Shown here: in pieces, positions 8,680 to 18,669 of the stretch
Position numbering within the stretch: the first letter of the stretch is position 1
How the letters are laid out: every line of letters begins with the position of its first letter
Assembly (NCBI GenBank): GCA_023667145.1
Contig: JAMPAQ010000003.1
Coordinates: 1-64,000 of the forward strand
DNA: 64,000 nt
Reading direction: 5' to 3'
Origin: Pseudoflavonifractor sp.
GTDB lineage: Bacteria; Bacteroidota; Bacteroidia; Bacteroidales; Muribaculaceae
The notes under the pieces: model-generated
Databases searched by the model: none
The model's input: the letters and a program-made list of their open reading frames with translations, nothing else
What the model was told of the DNA's origin: nothing
Position numbers and translations under genes: made by a program

Positions 8680-11600
8680 TGTCGGGGCGTTTATTGTCAG
8701 ACGGTATCACGGCATCGTCACGGCGGGCGGCGCTGCTGTCATCGCCGGATGTCGGGTCGATTGGCTCCGGGATGGGCGGGGGAGCGACCTCGGGCTGCCT
8801 GTTGCGGCGGAACATGTCGCGGAGGGAGCGGAGCTTGCGTCGGTAGACAAATCCGACACCGGTCTGTGTCACCTCGCCTTCGAGGATGCTCTCATATCCC
8901 ACATGACGGAACAGCCTGATGTACATCGAGCCGGAGCGGTTGAGCAGGTACTCGAACGAGATGTCGTTGATGAGATTTTGCGAGAAGTTCTCGTCGGTGT
9001 CGGCATCGGTCGAGTAGTTGCCGCCGACGGTGATCTTGAAGCGGTCGTTGAACAGCGACTTTGACACGCGGTAGCTGTAGCTCGTGGTAGTGGATGTCGA
9101 GCCGTTGACCGTGCTGTCGTACTGGTCGATGCCAAATGATATGTCGACACCCTTGATGTTGTTGGCCGCCCATGAGTTGATCTGTGACTCAAGGAACGAG
9201 AACAGCGGGTTGCCCGACAGATTGCCGCTTGCCTTGGTACCCGGGCCGGTGTAGGTGTTGTAGAGCAGCAGGTTCATCGCCTGGTTGGCACGCTGCTCGG
9301 GACTCATGGTCTGCAACTCGTTGGCGATTGAGATGTCGTCGCGGGTGGAGAGGTCAAACTTCACGTTCATGTCAGCCAGCGTGCCGGTTACGGCCACGGA
9401 TATGTCAAAGTTGACGAGGCGCGAGTTCTGTCCCTCCTGCGTGACATTGGTCTTGAGGGTCTCGACAGCCGAGACGTTGAGGATGGGGTTCATCATGTCG
9501 CCGTTGAATCCTACATAGCTGCCCTCGGTGAAGTTGAACAGCTTCTCGGACATGAGCGGCGGGGTGTAGCGCACGAATCCCTGGTTGATGGTGTAGCGTC
9601 CCGTGAGGCGGCTGTCGCCAAGAGCCGACATCGTGTAGTTGAGCGTGCCGCTGCCCTTGACCTGGGCCTTGTTCTTGCCGTCGGTCGATATGTCGACATT
9701 TATGGTGGAGCCCTCCGAGACCTTGAGTACCGCGTCGATGATCATCGACATGCTGCTCTCGGGCACGCTGTCGACCTGGGCCATGGCGAGTGAGTCGGTA
9801 AACTGGACGAACTGCACCATGTCGCCGGTGTTGCGTGAGGTGATTGCACTGTTTTGCGTGCCGGTCATCACGTAAGTGACGTTTGTCCCGGGGAGCAGGT
9901 CGAGCGAGGCGTTGATGCCGAGGGGCGCCATGTTGCCCCAGATGTAGGCATCGAGGTCGATGAATGCCTTGCCGTAGACATCGGCCCCCTTGGCCTTCTC
10001 GGAGCCTATGACCTGCATGTCGCGGGCGCTCATCGTGAGGTTGAACAGCGGGGCGGCAAAGTCGGCGATATTGACTGTGCCGTTGAGCGTCAGCGGATTG
10101 TCGTTGACACCGTGGATGGCGTAGTTGTCAAACGTTATGAGGTTGTCCTTGACAGGGATAGGACGGTCGTCAAACCTAAATGACGTTCCTATCATGTTGA
10201 CCTTGACCGAAGCGGTGTCAAACGTGAGCGAGCCGTTGAGGATGGGGCGTGTCAGTTCGCCGGTGATGTCTATGTCACCGTTGAGCATACCCATGAGCGA
10301 GGCGGTGCCCGGGGGGAGGAACGGATTGGCCACACGCAGGGGGAAGTGTATCATCTTGAGGTCGAGGTTGAATGGATTGGGACTCGTTGAGTCGTTGAGC
10401 GCACCCTCGATTGATATGGTTCTGACAGAATCGACCATGAGGTATGCCTGGGCCATGACCGCTCCGGCGGCTGTAGTGGCCACATCGACATCAAAGCGGA
10501 AGTCGCCCACCCGCTGATGGCCATAGGTGAAGTCATCGAGCGATATGTCGCCCGCGCCCTCGATTGACTTGTCGTGCCACCCAAAGCGCAGGTTGGACGA
10601 CAACATGCCGGCCATCGGTGGGGCGAATGGCGAGAATGACAGCCAGTCGGCTATCTGCACGTCTGAGATTTGGAGAATCAGGTCTTCTTGTGAGTGATTG
10701 TCGGGGTTGTGTTCTGTGTAGAGATTGAGACGGCTGTCAGCTGACGACATGCGCAGGTTGGCATCGACATGCCGGGTGTAGAGGTTATAGCTGATGAGGT
10801 TGTCCTCATTGACAGTCCATTTCTTGTAGCCGATGATGGGGCGGTAGGGGGTGAACTTGAGCGTGGCGGTCGAGTCGGCCATTGTGGCGATGAGTCCGAT
10901 GTTGAAGCCCACGGAGTCGGCTATGTTGCGTTGCTTGACAAAGAGTCCGAGCTTGTCGTCGGCCACGTAACCGCGAGCGTTGACGTGGGCAAAGTCGTCG
11001 AGGGTGCCGCGACGGTTGTTGAGCGAGGCATCGTAGACGAGAAACTTGCCGTGCTGTATGGCGCGGAATGTGATGGTGTCGAGGCGGGTAGTGCCGGTGC
11101 GGAACTGGAGTACCGACCCTCCGAGGGCTATCAGCGAGTCATTACGGGCGTTGAGAGAGAAAGACTGTAGCCCCATGTCGCTTCCGGCGAGATAGTCGGA
11201 GACGATGTTCTGACCGCCGCCGTTGAGGGCGAGGGTAAAACGTGGCAGGGCATGTTGCAGCTCGTCGATGTCGGCTTTGCGTGCCACTATCTGGCTGTCG
11301 AGGACTGCTGACACCTTGGTGAAGCGTCCGAGCAGGGTGTCGAGGGGGCAGAGGGCGGCAAATCTCATGCTTAGGTCGCGCTCGGCGATGTCGGCGCGGG
11401 TAACCGAGTCGGTGGCCGTGAAGTTGCCCTTTATCGCCTGGGAGGCGATGCGTGTGTCGGGCATGTGCCACTCAAGGTCGGTCACGTCAAAGTCAACATT
11501 ATAGAGACAATGGAGCGGATTGGCTGTGCCGGCTGCATGGAGCGACATTGAGCCTCGCGACTCTGTTGGCGACAGGTTGAGGCCGACGAGGTTGAGCTCG

Positions 11601-13519
11601 CGTATGTCGCCGTCGATGTCAAACGTGTAGTTGTCACCGTTGATGGTGCCGTTAAGCTCGATGTCGAGGTCGGCATAGGTGTTGAGTGATACGAGTCCAC
11701 CGTGCATGTTGCCCTTGTCGAGCGTCGCCCAGGCATGGATGTCATGGTAGGGGCGGGAGTCGTAGGTGACATGATGGATGACGGCATCGGCGGCAAGTGT
11801 CATCTTGGGCGATGCTAGGTTGAATCCCTGTCCGCGTGCCTTGATGTCGGCGGTCACGGCTCCTACGCCGAGGGTGGGCATGAAGGAGTTGACGGGAAAT
11901 GAGTCGGTCGACAGGCTGATGTCGTATCCCTCGACCGAACCTTGCCACATGCCGTCGAGGGCGAGCCGGCCCGCGCCGGTGCGTGCCCGGAGGTTGCCCT
12001 TGTAGGTCGTTCCGGCCAGGGACACCCGGCCATCGAGCGTCATGGTCGGGATGTTGACCTCCTTGGCGAGTTTGGCATCAAGCACGGTCGGCTTTATGAA
12101 ATCGACATTGTTGATGCGGCCATCAATATCGAGATTGCCTGCAAGGCGTTTGGGATCCATGACATTGAGCACGCGTCCGCTCATGGCGATGTTGACATAT
12201 CCCGGCAGGGCAGCCGAGAGGTCGGCTATGTTGAGCCGTCCGGCGGTGCCGCCGGCACGGGCCTTGACGCGGAGGTCGTTGTAGCGGGGGACGTTGCGCA
12301 GCATGGGGCGCATGGTCGGCATGATCATCTCGACATCGGGTATGCCGATGTTGGCGTCGGCATTGAGGACTATGGGCAGCGAGGGGTCGGTGGTGAGGTC
12401 ACCGGTGCCCATGGAGGCATCGAGGGCGATGCGGGAAAACAGGGTGGAGATGTCAAACCCACGTGCATACATGCCGGTGGAGTCCATCGAAAACGTGCCG
12501 GAGGCCGTGAGCTTGACCCCGCAGCGTTCGGTGGCTGTGAGGCGTTTGAGAGGGATGGTTATCTCAGGCCCACGGTTGAAAAATGAGTCGACCTCTATGT
12601 TTATACCACCGGCCTGGATGTAGTTCATGTCGAGTCCCGGTAGAGGACGTGCACCCGCCATGGCGTAAAGGCCGGCGGCGTTGGTGAGCCGGACATGGTC
12701 GGCCTCGACTGTCCACAGCTGTCCTGAGGAGACTGTGTCGGTCGCCGTAGTGGCCGGTTCGGGATGGGCGGCGAGATATGAGGCCGATGGGGTGAGGTAG
12801 GTGGCGGTCACCGAATCGACGGCGAGTGACGCGGCATGGATGTGGTGAGCCGGCATGTCGACAAGTCCGTCGGTGAGCCGTGTCAGCTTGACCTCGGCCC
12901 CGAGGGAGTCGATGAGCGGCATCATCCTCATGCGGTAGGTGATGTCGCGCAGTATCACGACCCCGGCCTTGATGCGCCACGGGATGGTGGCGGTTGTGTC
13001 GTTGGGGGCGGGAACAGTGTCGGGCTGCATGACGAGGTCCATCACGCCGCCGTCGAGGGTGGCGCTCCCAAGGTCGATTGACGATGAGCGCAGGTTGATG
13101 TTGGAGTTGTCGAGGCTGAAACGGTGTATGCGAGCCTTTAGGTAGAGGATGGAATCTGGAGTGCCGAGACGGTATCCAGCCTCCTCAAGGTCGATGCCCG
13201 CGATGGCGACCTCACCCCGCAACAATGGGAGCAAGCGCAGGTCGATGGCGGCCTGACGGGCGGTGACCATGGTGTCGCCGGTGGCCTCGACCACCATCAC
13301 CCCGCCAAGGTCGACGCTGAGCGGGAATTTGAGCCTGAAGTGGTCGATGGATATTGACATGCCGGTGGTCTTTGAGACCTCACGCAGCGCTATATCCTTG
13401 ACAAAGTCCTGCACAAAAGGTATATACAGCAATGCCGGAAGCATCAAGACCACGACCGCCACCCAAAGCAGAGCCTTGAGTGTGCGTCGTAGTGCTGTGT
13501 TCCTTATCCAATGTCCCAC
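8666..13519 (-). CDS. tamB: TamB/AsmA-like translocation and assembly module protein
   Basis: 1617 residues. One N-terminal inner-membrane anchor (about residues 15-35) is followed by a very long periplasmic beta-rich region. The C-terminal ~400 residues match the TamB domain, with motifs such as SGTLNYTM, LTGRYTINQGFVRY and LTFDTASVKV. It belongs to the bridge-like lipid-transport/AsmA superfamily and spans the periplasm to TamL at the outer membrane. The start is GTG (GTG GGA CAT TGG), as no ATG fits better. A promoter with correct spacing lies at 13611-13641. The C-terminal tail is Pro-rich and extends past the TamB domain. It overlaps tamL by 14 bases. Confidence 0.9.
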   Translation of the reverse strand: MGHWIRNTALRRTLKALLWVAVVVLMLPALLYIPFVQDFVKDIALREVSKTTGMSISIDHFRLKFPLSVDLGGVMVVEATGDTMVTARQAAIDLRLLPLLRGEVAIAGIDLEEAGYRLGTPDSILYLKARIHRFSLDNSNINLRSSSIDLGSATLDGGVMDLVMQPDTVPAPNDTTATIPWRIKAGVVILRDITYRMRMMPLIDSLGAEVKLTRLTDGLVDMPAHHIHAASLAVDSVTATYLTPSASYLAAHPEPATTATDTVSSGQLWTVEADHVRLTNAAGLYAMAGARPLPGLDMNYIQAGGINIEVDSFFNRGPEITIPLKRLTATERCGVKLTASGTFSMDSTGMYARGFDISTLFSRIALDASMGTGDLTTDPSLPIVLNADANIGIPDVEMIMPTMRPMLRNVPRYNDLRVKARAGGTAGRLNIADLSAALPGYVNIAMSGRVLNVMDPKRLAGNLDIDGRINNVDFIKPTVLDAKLAKEVNIPTMTLDGRVSLAGTTYKGNLRARTGAGRLALDGMWQGSVEGYDISLSTDSFPVNSFMPTLGVGAVTADIKARGQGFNLASPKMTLAADAVIHHVTYDSRPYHDIHAWATLDKGNMHGGLVSLNTYADLDIELNGTINGDNYTFDIDGDIRELNLVGLNLSPTESRGSMSLHAAGTANPLHCLYNVDFDVTDLEWHMPDTRIASQAIKGNFTATDSVTRADIAERDLSMRFAALCPLDTLLGRFTKVSAVLDSQIVARKADIDELQHALPRFTLALNGGGQNIVSDYLAGSDMGLQSFSLNARNDSLIALGGSVLQFRTGTTRLDTITFRAIQHGKFLVYDASLNNRRGTLDDFAHVNARGYVADDKLGLFVKQRNIADSVGFNIGLIATMADSTATLKFTPYRPIIGYKKWTVNEDNLISYNLYTRHVDANLRMSSADSRLNLYTEHNPDNHSQEDLILQISDVQIADWLSFSPFAPPMAGMLSSNLRFGWHDKSIEGAGDISLDDFTYGHQRVGDFRFDVDVATTAAGAVMAQAYLMVDSVRTISIEGALNDSTSPNPFNLDLKMIHFPLRVANPFLPPGTASLMGMLNGDIDITGELTRPILNGSLTFDTASVKVNMIGTSFRFDDRPIPVKDNLITFDNYAIHGVNDNPLTLNGTVNIADFAAPLFNLTMSARDMQVIGSEKAKGADVYGKAFIDLDAYIWGNMAPLGINASLDLLPGTNVTYVMTGTQNSAITSRNTGDMVQFVQFTDSLAMAQVDSVPESSMSMIIDAVLKVSEGSTINVDISTDGKNKAQVKGSGTLNYTMSALGDSRLTGRYTINQGFVRYTPPLMSEKLFNFTEGSYVGFNGDMMNPILNVSAVETLKTNVTQEGQNSRLVNFDISVAVTGTLADMNVKFDLSTRDDISIANELQTMSPEQRANQAMNLLLYNTYTGPGTKASGNLSGNPLFSFLESQINSWAANNIKGVDISFGIDQYDSTVNGSTSTTTSYSYRVSKSLFNDRFKITVGGNYSTDADTDENFSQNLINDISFEYLLNRSGSMYIRLFRHVGYESILEGEVTQTGVGFVYRRKLRSLRDMFRRNRQPEVAPPPIPEPIDPTSGDDSSAARRDDAVIPSDNKRPDNETK

Positions 13520-13610
13520 GATGTTATATCCCTAAATAGTTGAGCGGTTAAAAAAAAATAGTCGGACGTGTGGCGTGTGGACGGCTGCACGTCTCTTACT
13601 AATTAGAACA

Positions 13611-13641
13611 TAAAGTTACCGCTTTTGTTTGTCTCCCCCAA
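13611..13641 (-). promoter_or_regulatory. Promoter of the tamB-tamL operon
   Basis: On the minus strand a -33 TTTTG and a -7 TAACTTTA are separated by 20 bases. The -7 has one mismatch to TAnnTTTG. The predicted leader is about 90 bases. Confidence 0.6.
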
Positions 13642-13668
13642 AATATTTCATGATATGACGCGCCGATG

Positions 13669-16551
13669 TCAATACCATGTCACCCCGTTGCGGTAGGATG
13701 AGCGCTTGTCATACTTGAGGTCGCTCAGGAGCGACGACTTGACCGAGATGTGGAAGTTGTAGCTCTTGTAGGGGCCTACGGGGACAAAACTTGCCCTCAT
13801 GGTGAAGCAATGGAGGTCGCGGGAGATGTTGCAGTTCATGTAGGCGAGCTTGTGGGTGTCGAAGTTGTAGCTGGCGGTAAAACCGAAGTTCCAGTTCTTG
13901 GTCGGCTGTATGTTGCCGCTGAAGCTGAGATTCTGGGTTATCTTGCCGTCATATTCCATCTTCTCCTTGTTGAACGCCCCATAGCCGTAGCTGATGGAGT
14001 AGTTGACGGAGAGATTCCACGGGACTTCCCACTTCATGTAGCCGTCGTCGTCGAGCTGTAGGTCGTCTTTTTTCTTGTCCTTGTCGTCACGGGTGCTCTC
14101 GGCATTGCTGTTGTCGGGCGGCGAGCCGGCAGGTGTTGTCTTTTTGGCAGACTTGTCGCTCTTGTCCTTGTTGCGCCGGAAAGTGTTGTTGTTGAACGTG
14201 TAGCTGAACGATGTGCCTGTCTGCCGCAGACGGCCTATGCCCTTGCCGGCCTTCCAGCGGGGGATATTGACGCGCACGGGATTCCCGGCCTCGTTGAGCT
14301 GATAGGTGTAGACATCCCAGCGTGCCGAGAGGTTGAGGTTGAAGTTGCGTGTCAGTCGCAGCAGTATGGAGGTGTTGAGGTCGCTCCAGTTTAGTGAGTC
14401 GGCAGCAAAGTTGTAGCTCTCTGACAGCGACAGGTTTTCGATGAGCGATATTTTCTTCTCGCCGGTGGAGTCGGCGTCGCTGCGGACTTTCATCTCAAGG
14501 TTGTTGGCAAGCGATACTGTCACCATGCCTGACTTTCCCTCGACGGGAACACCGTAGAGGCTGTTGGGGTAGTAGGAGTACTTGCGGCTCTGCGGGATGC
14601 CGTCGGGGGTGGTGTACTCGTATGTGCCGTAGTAGCCGAAAAACGGTGAGGAGAAGTCGGGATTGGCCGAGAATGAGACGGTAGGGGTGAGGACATGGCG
14701 TATCATCTTGACCTTGTTGCCGAGGAACGGCAGGGGCTGATAGAAGCCGTAGATCTTGGTGTCGAGGGAGACGGAGGCCGTGAAGTCCCAGACGTTGTAG
14801 AAGCTGTAGTTGGTGTCGCACTCCTCGATGCCGAGTTCGGGATTCCAGTGGCGGCGCACCTTGTTGGTGTACATGCGGTCGGTGAGGCGCAGCGAGGGGG
14901 TGAGGTTGACGTACTTGAACAGGTTGAATGTGGCCGATATGGGTACATCATGCTTCATGCCGTTGCGCCAGTCTTTGATGAGGCTTTTCTTGAAGAACTG
15001 GTCTTGCCGGGCGGTGAGCGAGTTTTGGAATTGGCCGGAGTAGGAGAGGCGTATCTTCTCATACCATCGCTCGTCGCCCAAAGCACGCTTGCGCTTGAAC
15101 GGGTAGACCTGCGAGAGGGTGACGGTGACGTTGGGAAAGGAGACCGAGAGGGTGGAGTCTTGAGTGCGTTGGGAGATGTTGGCTGTCGTCGACAGTGACC
15201 ACTTGGAGTTGGGGAAGCGGTAGGTCATGTTGACCGTCGAGCTCTTGGTGTTTTCGGTAAAGGCGTTTGAGTAGTAGGAGTTGAGGTCGTTGCGCGTGTA
15301 GCCCGACGTGGTGAAGTTGACACTCGCCGCAAAGCTCATGTTGGGGTTGAATTTGGCATCTTGCGAGTGGTTCCACAGGACTTGGAAGTTGGTCTGCGTG
15401 GCGTAGTCGGGCGAACCCTTGTCGCCGGTGATGGTCTTGATGTAGCTGATGTTGAACGCTCCGTTGAACTTGTAGCGCTTGACATAGTTGGACTGGGCCC
15501 TCAGACCCCATGAGCCCTTGGTGTAGATCTCGCCGGTCAGCGCGAGGTCTATGTTGTCGTTGATGGCAAAGTAGTAGCCGCCGTCGCTCAGGTAGAAGCC
15601 ACGCTGGTAGTCATCTCCGAACGTGGGGAATATAATGCCCGAGGAGTACTTGTCGGAGAACGGGAAGTAGCCGAACGGCACCGCGAGGGGCAGGGGGAGT
15701 CCGGCGAGCACCATGTAGGCGGGTCCGGTGACGATGTTTTTCTTGGGGCGCACCTTGGCCTTGGTCAGCTGGAGGTAGAAGTGGGGATGCTCGTGGTCGT
15801 CGCAGGTGGTGTAGCGTCCGTCCTGGAGGTAAAACTCGCCATTTTCCATCTTCTTGGTGACACCGCCTGTGAGGTAGCCCTCGCCCTGCTGGGTGACTAC
15901 ATTGGTGATGTAGCCGCGCTCTGACTTGAAGTTGTAGCGCATGGTCTCGGGATTGTACTCGCCGCTCTTGTCGGTGAACACGGGGGAGCCGATGACATCG
16001 CCCACCGAGTCGGTGGTGCCGACGGCAAATACTGTCGATGTCGCCATGTCCATGTCGATATTGTCGGCCTTGAGGTTGATGTCGCCGTAGGTGATGTCGC
16101 CGTCGCCATACATATAGGCGCGGTTTTGGCCGATGACGACCATGGAGTCCTTGGCCGAGAATGTGACGACGTTGTCGAGGTCGACCTTCTCGCGGCGTAT
16201 CCTTGACGGAGCGCCGGCAGTGTCGGTCGTGGCTGTGCGCGATACCGGGACAGATGCCGTGGAGTCGGCGACCGGGATAGTGTCGCGGTAGATGATTGTG
16301 CTGTCATTGGCCGCGTGGCGGTCGTTGATGCCGAGCCTCTCCGCGAGGGGGAGGAGGGTGTCACAGTGTGCCGGGATGGATTTTCCGACCGATGTCAAGG
16401 TGTCGTAGCGGTCAGGGATGGAGTCGTGCTGATGACCCGGCATAGGGGAGTCGCCCGCTGTCATGTGACGCGTGGCGCTTGCCGAGATTGCACAAAGTAT
16501 TACCGTGAGGATTATATAAAGTTGAGACCGTCTCAAAATACGTATCAGCAC
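13669..16551 (-). CDS. lptD: LptD/OstA-family LPS assembly outer-membrane protein
   Basis: Inserts lipopolysaccharide into the outer leaflet. After a signal sequence (LYIILTVILCAISASA) and a low-complexity linker comes an OstA/LptA-like beta-jellyroll (VVIGQNRAYMYGDGDITYGD, about residues 145-290). A large beta barrel extends to the C terminus. The full reading frame is 968 codons from a TTG at 16575, but that TTG lies inside the promoter (-7 TATCTTTG at 16562-16569). Translation must therefore start later: GTG at 16551 is used here and TTG at 16536 is equally possible. Both leave an intact signal peptide. It is monocistronic. Confidence 0.85.
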   Translation of the reverse strand: MLIRILRRSQLYIILTVILCAISASATRHMTAGDSPMPGHQHDSIPDRYDTLTSVGKSIPAHCDTLLPLAERLGINDRHAANDSTIIYRDTIPVADSTASVPVSRTATTDTAGAPSRIRREKVDLDNVVTFSAKDSMVVIGQNRAYMYGDGDITYGDINLKADNIDMDMATSTVFAVGTTDSVGDVIGSPVFTDKSGEYNPETMRYNFKSERGYITNVVTQQGEGYLTGGVTKKMENGEFYLQDGRYTTCDDHEHPHFYLQLTKAKVRPKKNIVTGPAYMVLAGLPLPLAVPFGYFPFSDKYSSGIIFPTFGDDYQRGFYLSDGGYYFAINDNIDLALTGEIYTKGSWGLRAQSNYVKRYKFNGAFNISYIKTITGDKGSPDYATQTNFQVLWNHSQDAKFNPNMSFAASVNFTTSGYTRNDLNSYYSNAFTENTKSSTVNMTYRFPNSKWSLSTTANISQRTQDSTLSVSFPNVTVTLSQVYPFKRKRALGDERWYEKIRLSYSGQFQNSLTARQDQFFKKSLIKDWRNGMKHDVPISATFNLFKYVNLTPSLRLTDRMYTNKVRRHWNPELGIEECDTNYSFYNVWDFTASVSLDTKIYGFYQPLPFLGNKVKMIRHVLTPTVSFSANPDFSSPFFGYYGTYEYTTPDGIPQSRKYSYYPNSLYGVPVEGKSGMVTVSLANNLEMKVRSDADSTGEKKISLIENLSLSESYNFAADSLNWSDLNTSILLRLTRNFNLNLSARWDVYTYQLNEAGNPVRVNIPRWKAGKGIGRLRQTGTSFSYTFNNNTFRRNKDKSDKSAKKTTPAGSPPDNSNAESTRDDKDKKKDDLQLDDDGYMKWEVPWNLSVNYSISYGYGAFNKEKMEYDGKITQNLSFSGNIQPTKNWNFGFTASYNFDTHKLAYMNCNISRDLHCFTMRASFVPVGPYKSYNFHISVKSSLLSDLKYDKRSSYRNGVTWY

Positions 16552-16561
16552 AATTACCCTG

Positions 16562-16591
16562 CAAAGATAGTGCAACGCAGTGTCAATCCAA
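16562..16591 (-). promoter_or_regulatory. Promoter of lptD
   Basis: The minus strand carries TTTTG, 19 bases, then TATCTTTG (perfect -7). It implies a start near 16557, which rules out the TTG at 16575 as initiator. Confidence 0.75.
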
Positions 16592-16682
16592 AATAAAAAC
16601 AGGCTTTTAAGGATTCATTAAGTATAGCCGGAGTGTGTACGATAACGATGCGGCATCGGTATCGGACGAGATAGGCAAATAA

Positions 16683-16710
16683 AGAGCCGCGACCAAGATG
16701 GCGCGGCTCT
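16683..16710 (-). terminator. Terminator of the ilv operon
   Basis: A 9-bp perfect stem (AGAGCCGCG at 16683-16691 with its complement at 16702-16710) is followed on the minus strand by TTATTTG. It lies 27 bases after the ilvC stop. Confidence 0.8.
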
Positions 16711-16736
16711 CGTGTATTAAACTACGTTGTGTAGTA

Positions 16737-17780
16737 TTAGTTGTTTTCGGGGCGGAGCTTGCGGACGGTGACGGCTGTCTGCCACATCTCGCTCTCGCGG
16801 AGGTCCTTGAGCTCTTTCTCAAGTTTCTCGCGGTAGTCGGGCTTGGAGTTGGAGTCGATTGATATCTGAGCCTCGTTGCCGCACTTGACGTTGGCGTAGA
16901 GTTTCTCTACAACGGGCTTGATGGCATCGTGGAACGGGCCCATCCAGTCGAGGGCGCCGCGCTGTGCGGTTGTCGAGCAGTTGGCATACATCCAGTCCAT
17001 ACCGTTCTTGGCAAAGAGGGGCATGAGTGACTGCGTGAGTTCCTCTACGGTCTCGTTGAATGCCTCGGAGGGTGTGTGGCCATTCTCGCGGAGTACCTCG
17101 TACTGGGCAAGAAGGAGTCCCTGGATGGCTCCCATGAGTGAGCCGCGCTCGCCGGTGAGGTCGCTGGTGGCCTCGCGGGTGAATGTGGTCTCGAAGAGGT
17201 AGCCCGAGCCGATGCCGATTCCGATGGCGAGAGTGCGCTCAAGGGCACGGCCGGTATAGTCCTGGTAGATGGCGTAGGAGGAGTTGAGGCCGCGTCCCTC
17301 AAGGAACATGGTGCGGAGCGATGTGCCCGAACCCTTGGGGGCAACCATGATGACGTCGATATCCTTGGGGGGTACCACGCCTGTACGGTCGTTCCAGGTG
17401 ATGGCAAATCCGTGAGAGAAGTAGAGGGCCTTGCCGGCGGTGAGGTATTTCTTGATTGTGGGCCATACTGACATTACAGCGGCATCGGAGAGGAGACACA
17501 TGATGATGGTGGCTTTCTCACAGGCTTCCTCGATGGAGAAGAGGGTCTGTCCGGGAACCCATCCGTCAGCGACAGCCTTGTCAAAGGTCTTGCCCTGACG
17601 CTGGCCTACGATGACGTTGAAACCGTTGTCGCGGAGGTTGAGGCTCTGGCCGGGACCCTGCACGCCATAACCGATGACGGCGATGGTCTCGTCTTTCAAC
17701 ACTTCCCTTGCCTTTTCCAAGGGGAACTCGTCGCGGATGACTACGGTCTCTTCGACACCGCCAAAATTCATTTTTGCCAT
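16737..17780 (-). CDS. ilvC: Ketol-acid reductoisomerase
   Basis: The second enzyme of valine/isoleucine synthesis: Mg2+-dependent alkyl migration and NAD(P)H reduction of acetolactate or acetohydroxybutyrate. The 347 residues fit the short class I enzyme. The Rossmann domain holds the nucleotide motif GYGVQGPGQS near residue 37 and a following VGQRQGK loop. The knotted C-terminal domain has the metal/catalytic run DLTGERGSLMG near residue 205. It is last in the ilv block and separated from the thioesterase by 133 bases that contain its own promoter (17822-17854). It can therefore be expressed both from the operon and alone. Confidence 0.96.
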   Translation of the reverse strand: MAKMNFGGVEETVVIRDEFPLEKAREVLKDETIAVIGYGVQGPGQSLNLRDNGFNVIVGQRQGKTFDKAVADGWVPGQTLFSIEEACEKATIIMCLLSDAAVMSVWPTIKKYLTAGKALYFSHGFAITWNDRTGVVPPKDIDVIMVAPKGSGTSLRTMFLEGRGLNSSYAIYQDYTGRALERTLAIGIGIGSGYLFETTFTREATSDLTGERGSLMGAIQGLLLAQYEVLRENGHTPSEAFNETVEELTQSLMPLFAKNGMDWMYANCSTTAQRGALDWMGPFHDAIKPVVEKLYANVKCGNEAQISIDSNSKPDYREKLEKELKDLRESEMWQTAVTVRKLRPENN

Positions 17781-17821
17781 AATAGTGTATAGTTAAAGTT
17801 ATTGTTTCCTGAAAATTGGTG

Positions 17822-17854
17822 CAAATTTACAGCTTTTTCTTGTATATAGTTCAA
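17822..17854 (-). promoter_or_regulatory. Internal promoter for ilvC
   Basis: On the minus strand a -33 TTG and a perfect -7 TAAATTTG are 22 bases apart. The predicted leader is about 40 bases. No attenuator or leader peptide is seen between it and ilvC. Confidence 0.6.
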
Positions 17855-17913
17855 TAAATCGGGGATAATTCGTTCAGTTTGTCATAAAAACGCAGGTTTG
17901 ACATCATATTTTG

Positions 17914-18669
17914 CTACGACCCAGCCACCCTTGGGCAGAAAGTGATACGGGCACGGCACGAGGTCGCGTCGGGGGTGGAAATCTCGGCGAGATAGGTCAG
18001 TCCCTCCTCACAGGCTATTGCCACAGTGACCTCGGCGTCGTAGTGGGTCTCGTGGAGAAATGCTATCTCAAACCGCCGGATGGCGTATTGGTCGTGCCAG
18101 TCCATAGTCCATTGGTCGAGCAGCAGCTCGATGTAACGCACGGTGTTGACGTGGCGGTTGAAGTCGATGTCGCAGTAGCTGAAGCGGTGGAGTGAGGTGC
18201 GCAGGGGTGCGGATACCGCCGGCAGACGCGTGGCCTTGGCTATCGGACACGGTCGGTCGGAGATGTTGTCGGCGAGGGCTTCAAGGCCATCGAGTGAGGC
18301 CGCCTCACGGGTCTTGGTGTTGATGGCCATCCATACCGACCTGACATAGCCGAGAGGCTGACCGGTGGCATCGGCAAACTCAAAGTTGCGTTCAGAAAAG
18401 CGGCGGTTGAAGCCCTCAATCCAGGTGGTCAGCGAGCAGTGGCTGTTGATGCCGGGATAGCGCGACATTTCGATGACAAGGCGGGTCAGCACCCATGCCT
18501 CGTTGTCGCGCACGAGACGGTCATAGCCGACTCCGAGCGCGTTGGCATGGAGGGTGGCTACCTCGATGACGCGGCGCGTGGCGACCGTGAGCGGCATCTG
18601 CTGCTGGGCGTCACACTGCCCGGCGGTGATGAAATAGTCGCGGCTGTATTCTTTCAACGGCGTACTCAT
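17914..18669 (-). CDS. Acyl-ACP thioesterase
   Basis: 251 residues forming two hot-dog domains of the plant FatA/bacterial acyl-ACP thioesterase family. The second half carries the active-site stretch YCDIDFNRHVNTVRYIEL at about residues 165-182. The enzyme hydrolyses acyl-ACP to free fatty acid in the cytoplasm. Its ATG overlaps the ilvN stop by 4 bases (ATGA), so it is part of the ilv operon. A thioesterase between ilvN and ilvC is a recurring arrangement in Bacteroidales. Since branched acyl primers derive from the same 2-keto acids, a link with branched fatty acid balance is plausible but is inference. Confidence 0.9.
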   Translation of the reverse strand: MSTPLKEYSRDYFITAGQCDAQQQMPLTVATRRVIEVATLHANALGVGYDRLVRDNEAWVLTRLVIEMSRYPGINSHCSLTTWIEGFNRRFSERNFEFADATGQPLGYVRSVWMAINTKTREAASLDGLEALADNISDRPCPIAKATRLPAVSAPLRTSLHRFSYCDIDFNRHVNTVRYIELLLDQWTMDWHDQYAIRRFEIAFLHETHYDAEVTVAIACEEGLTYLAEISTPDATSCRARITFCPRVAGS

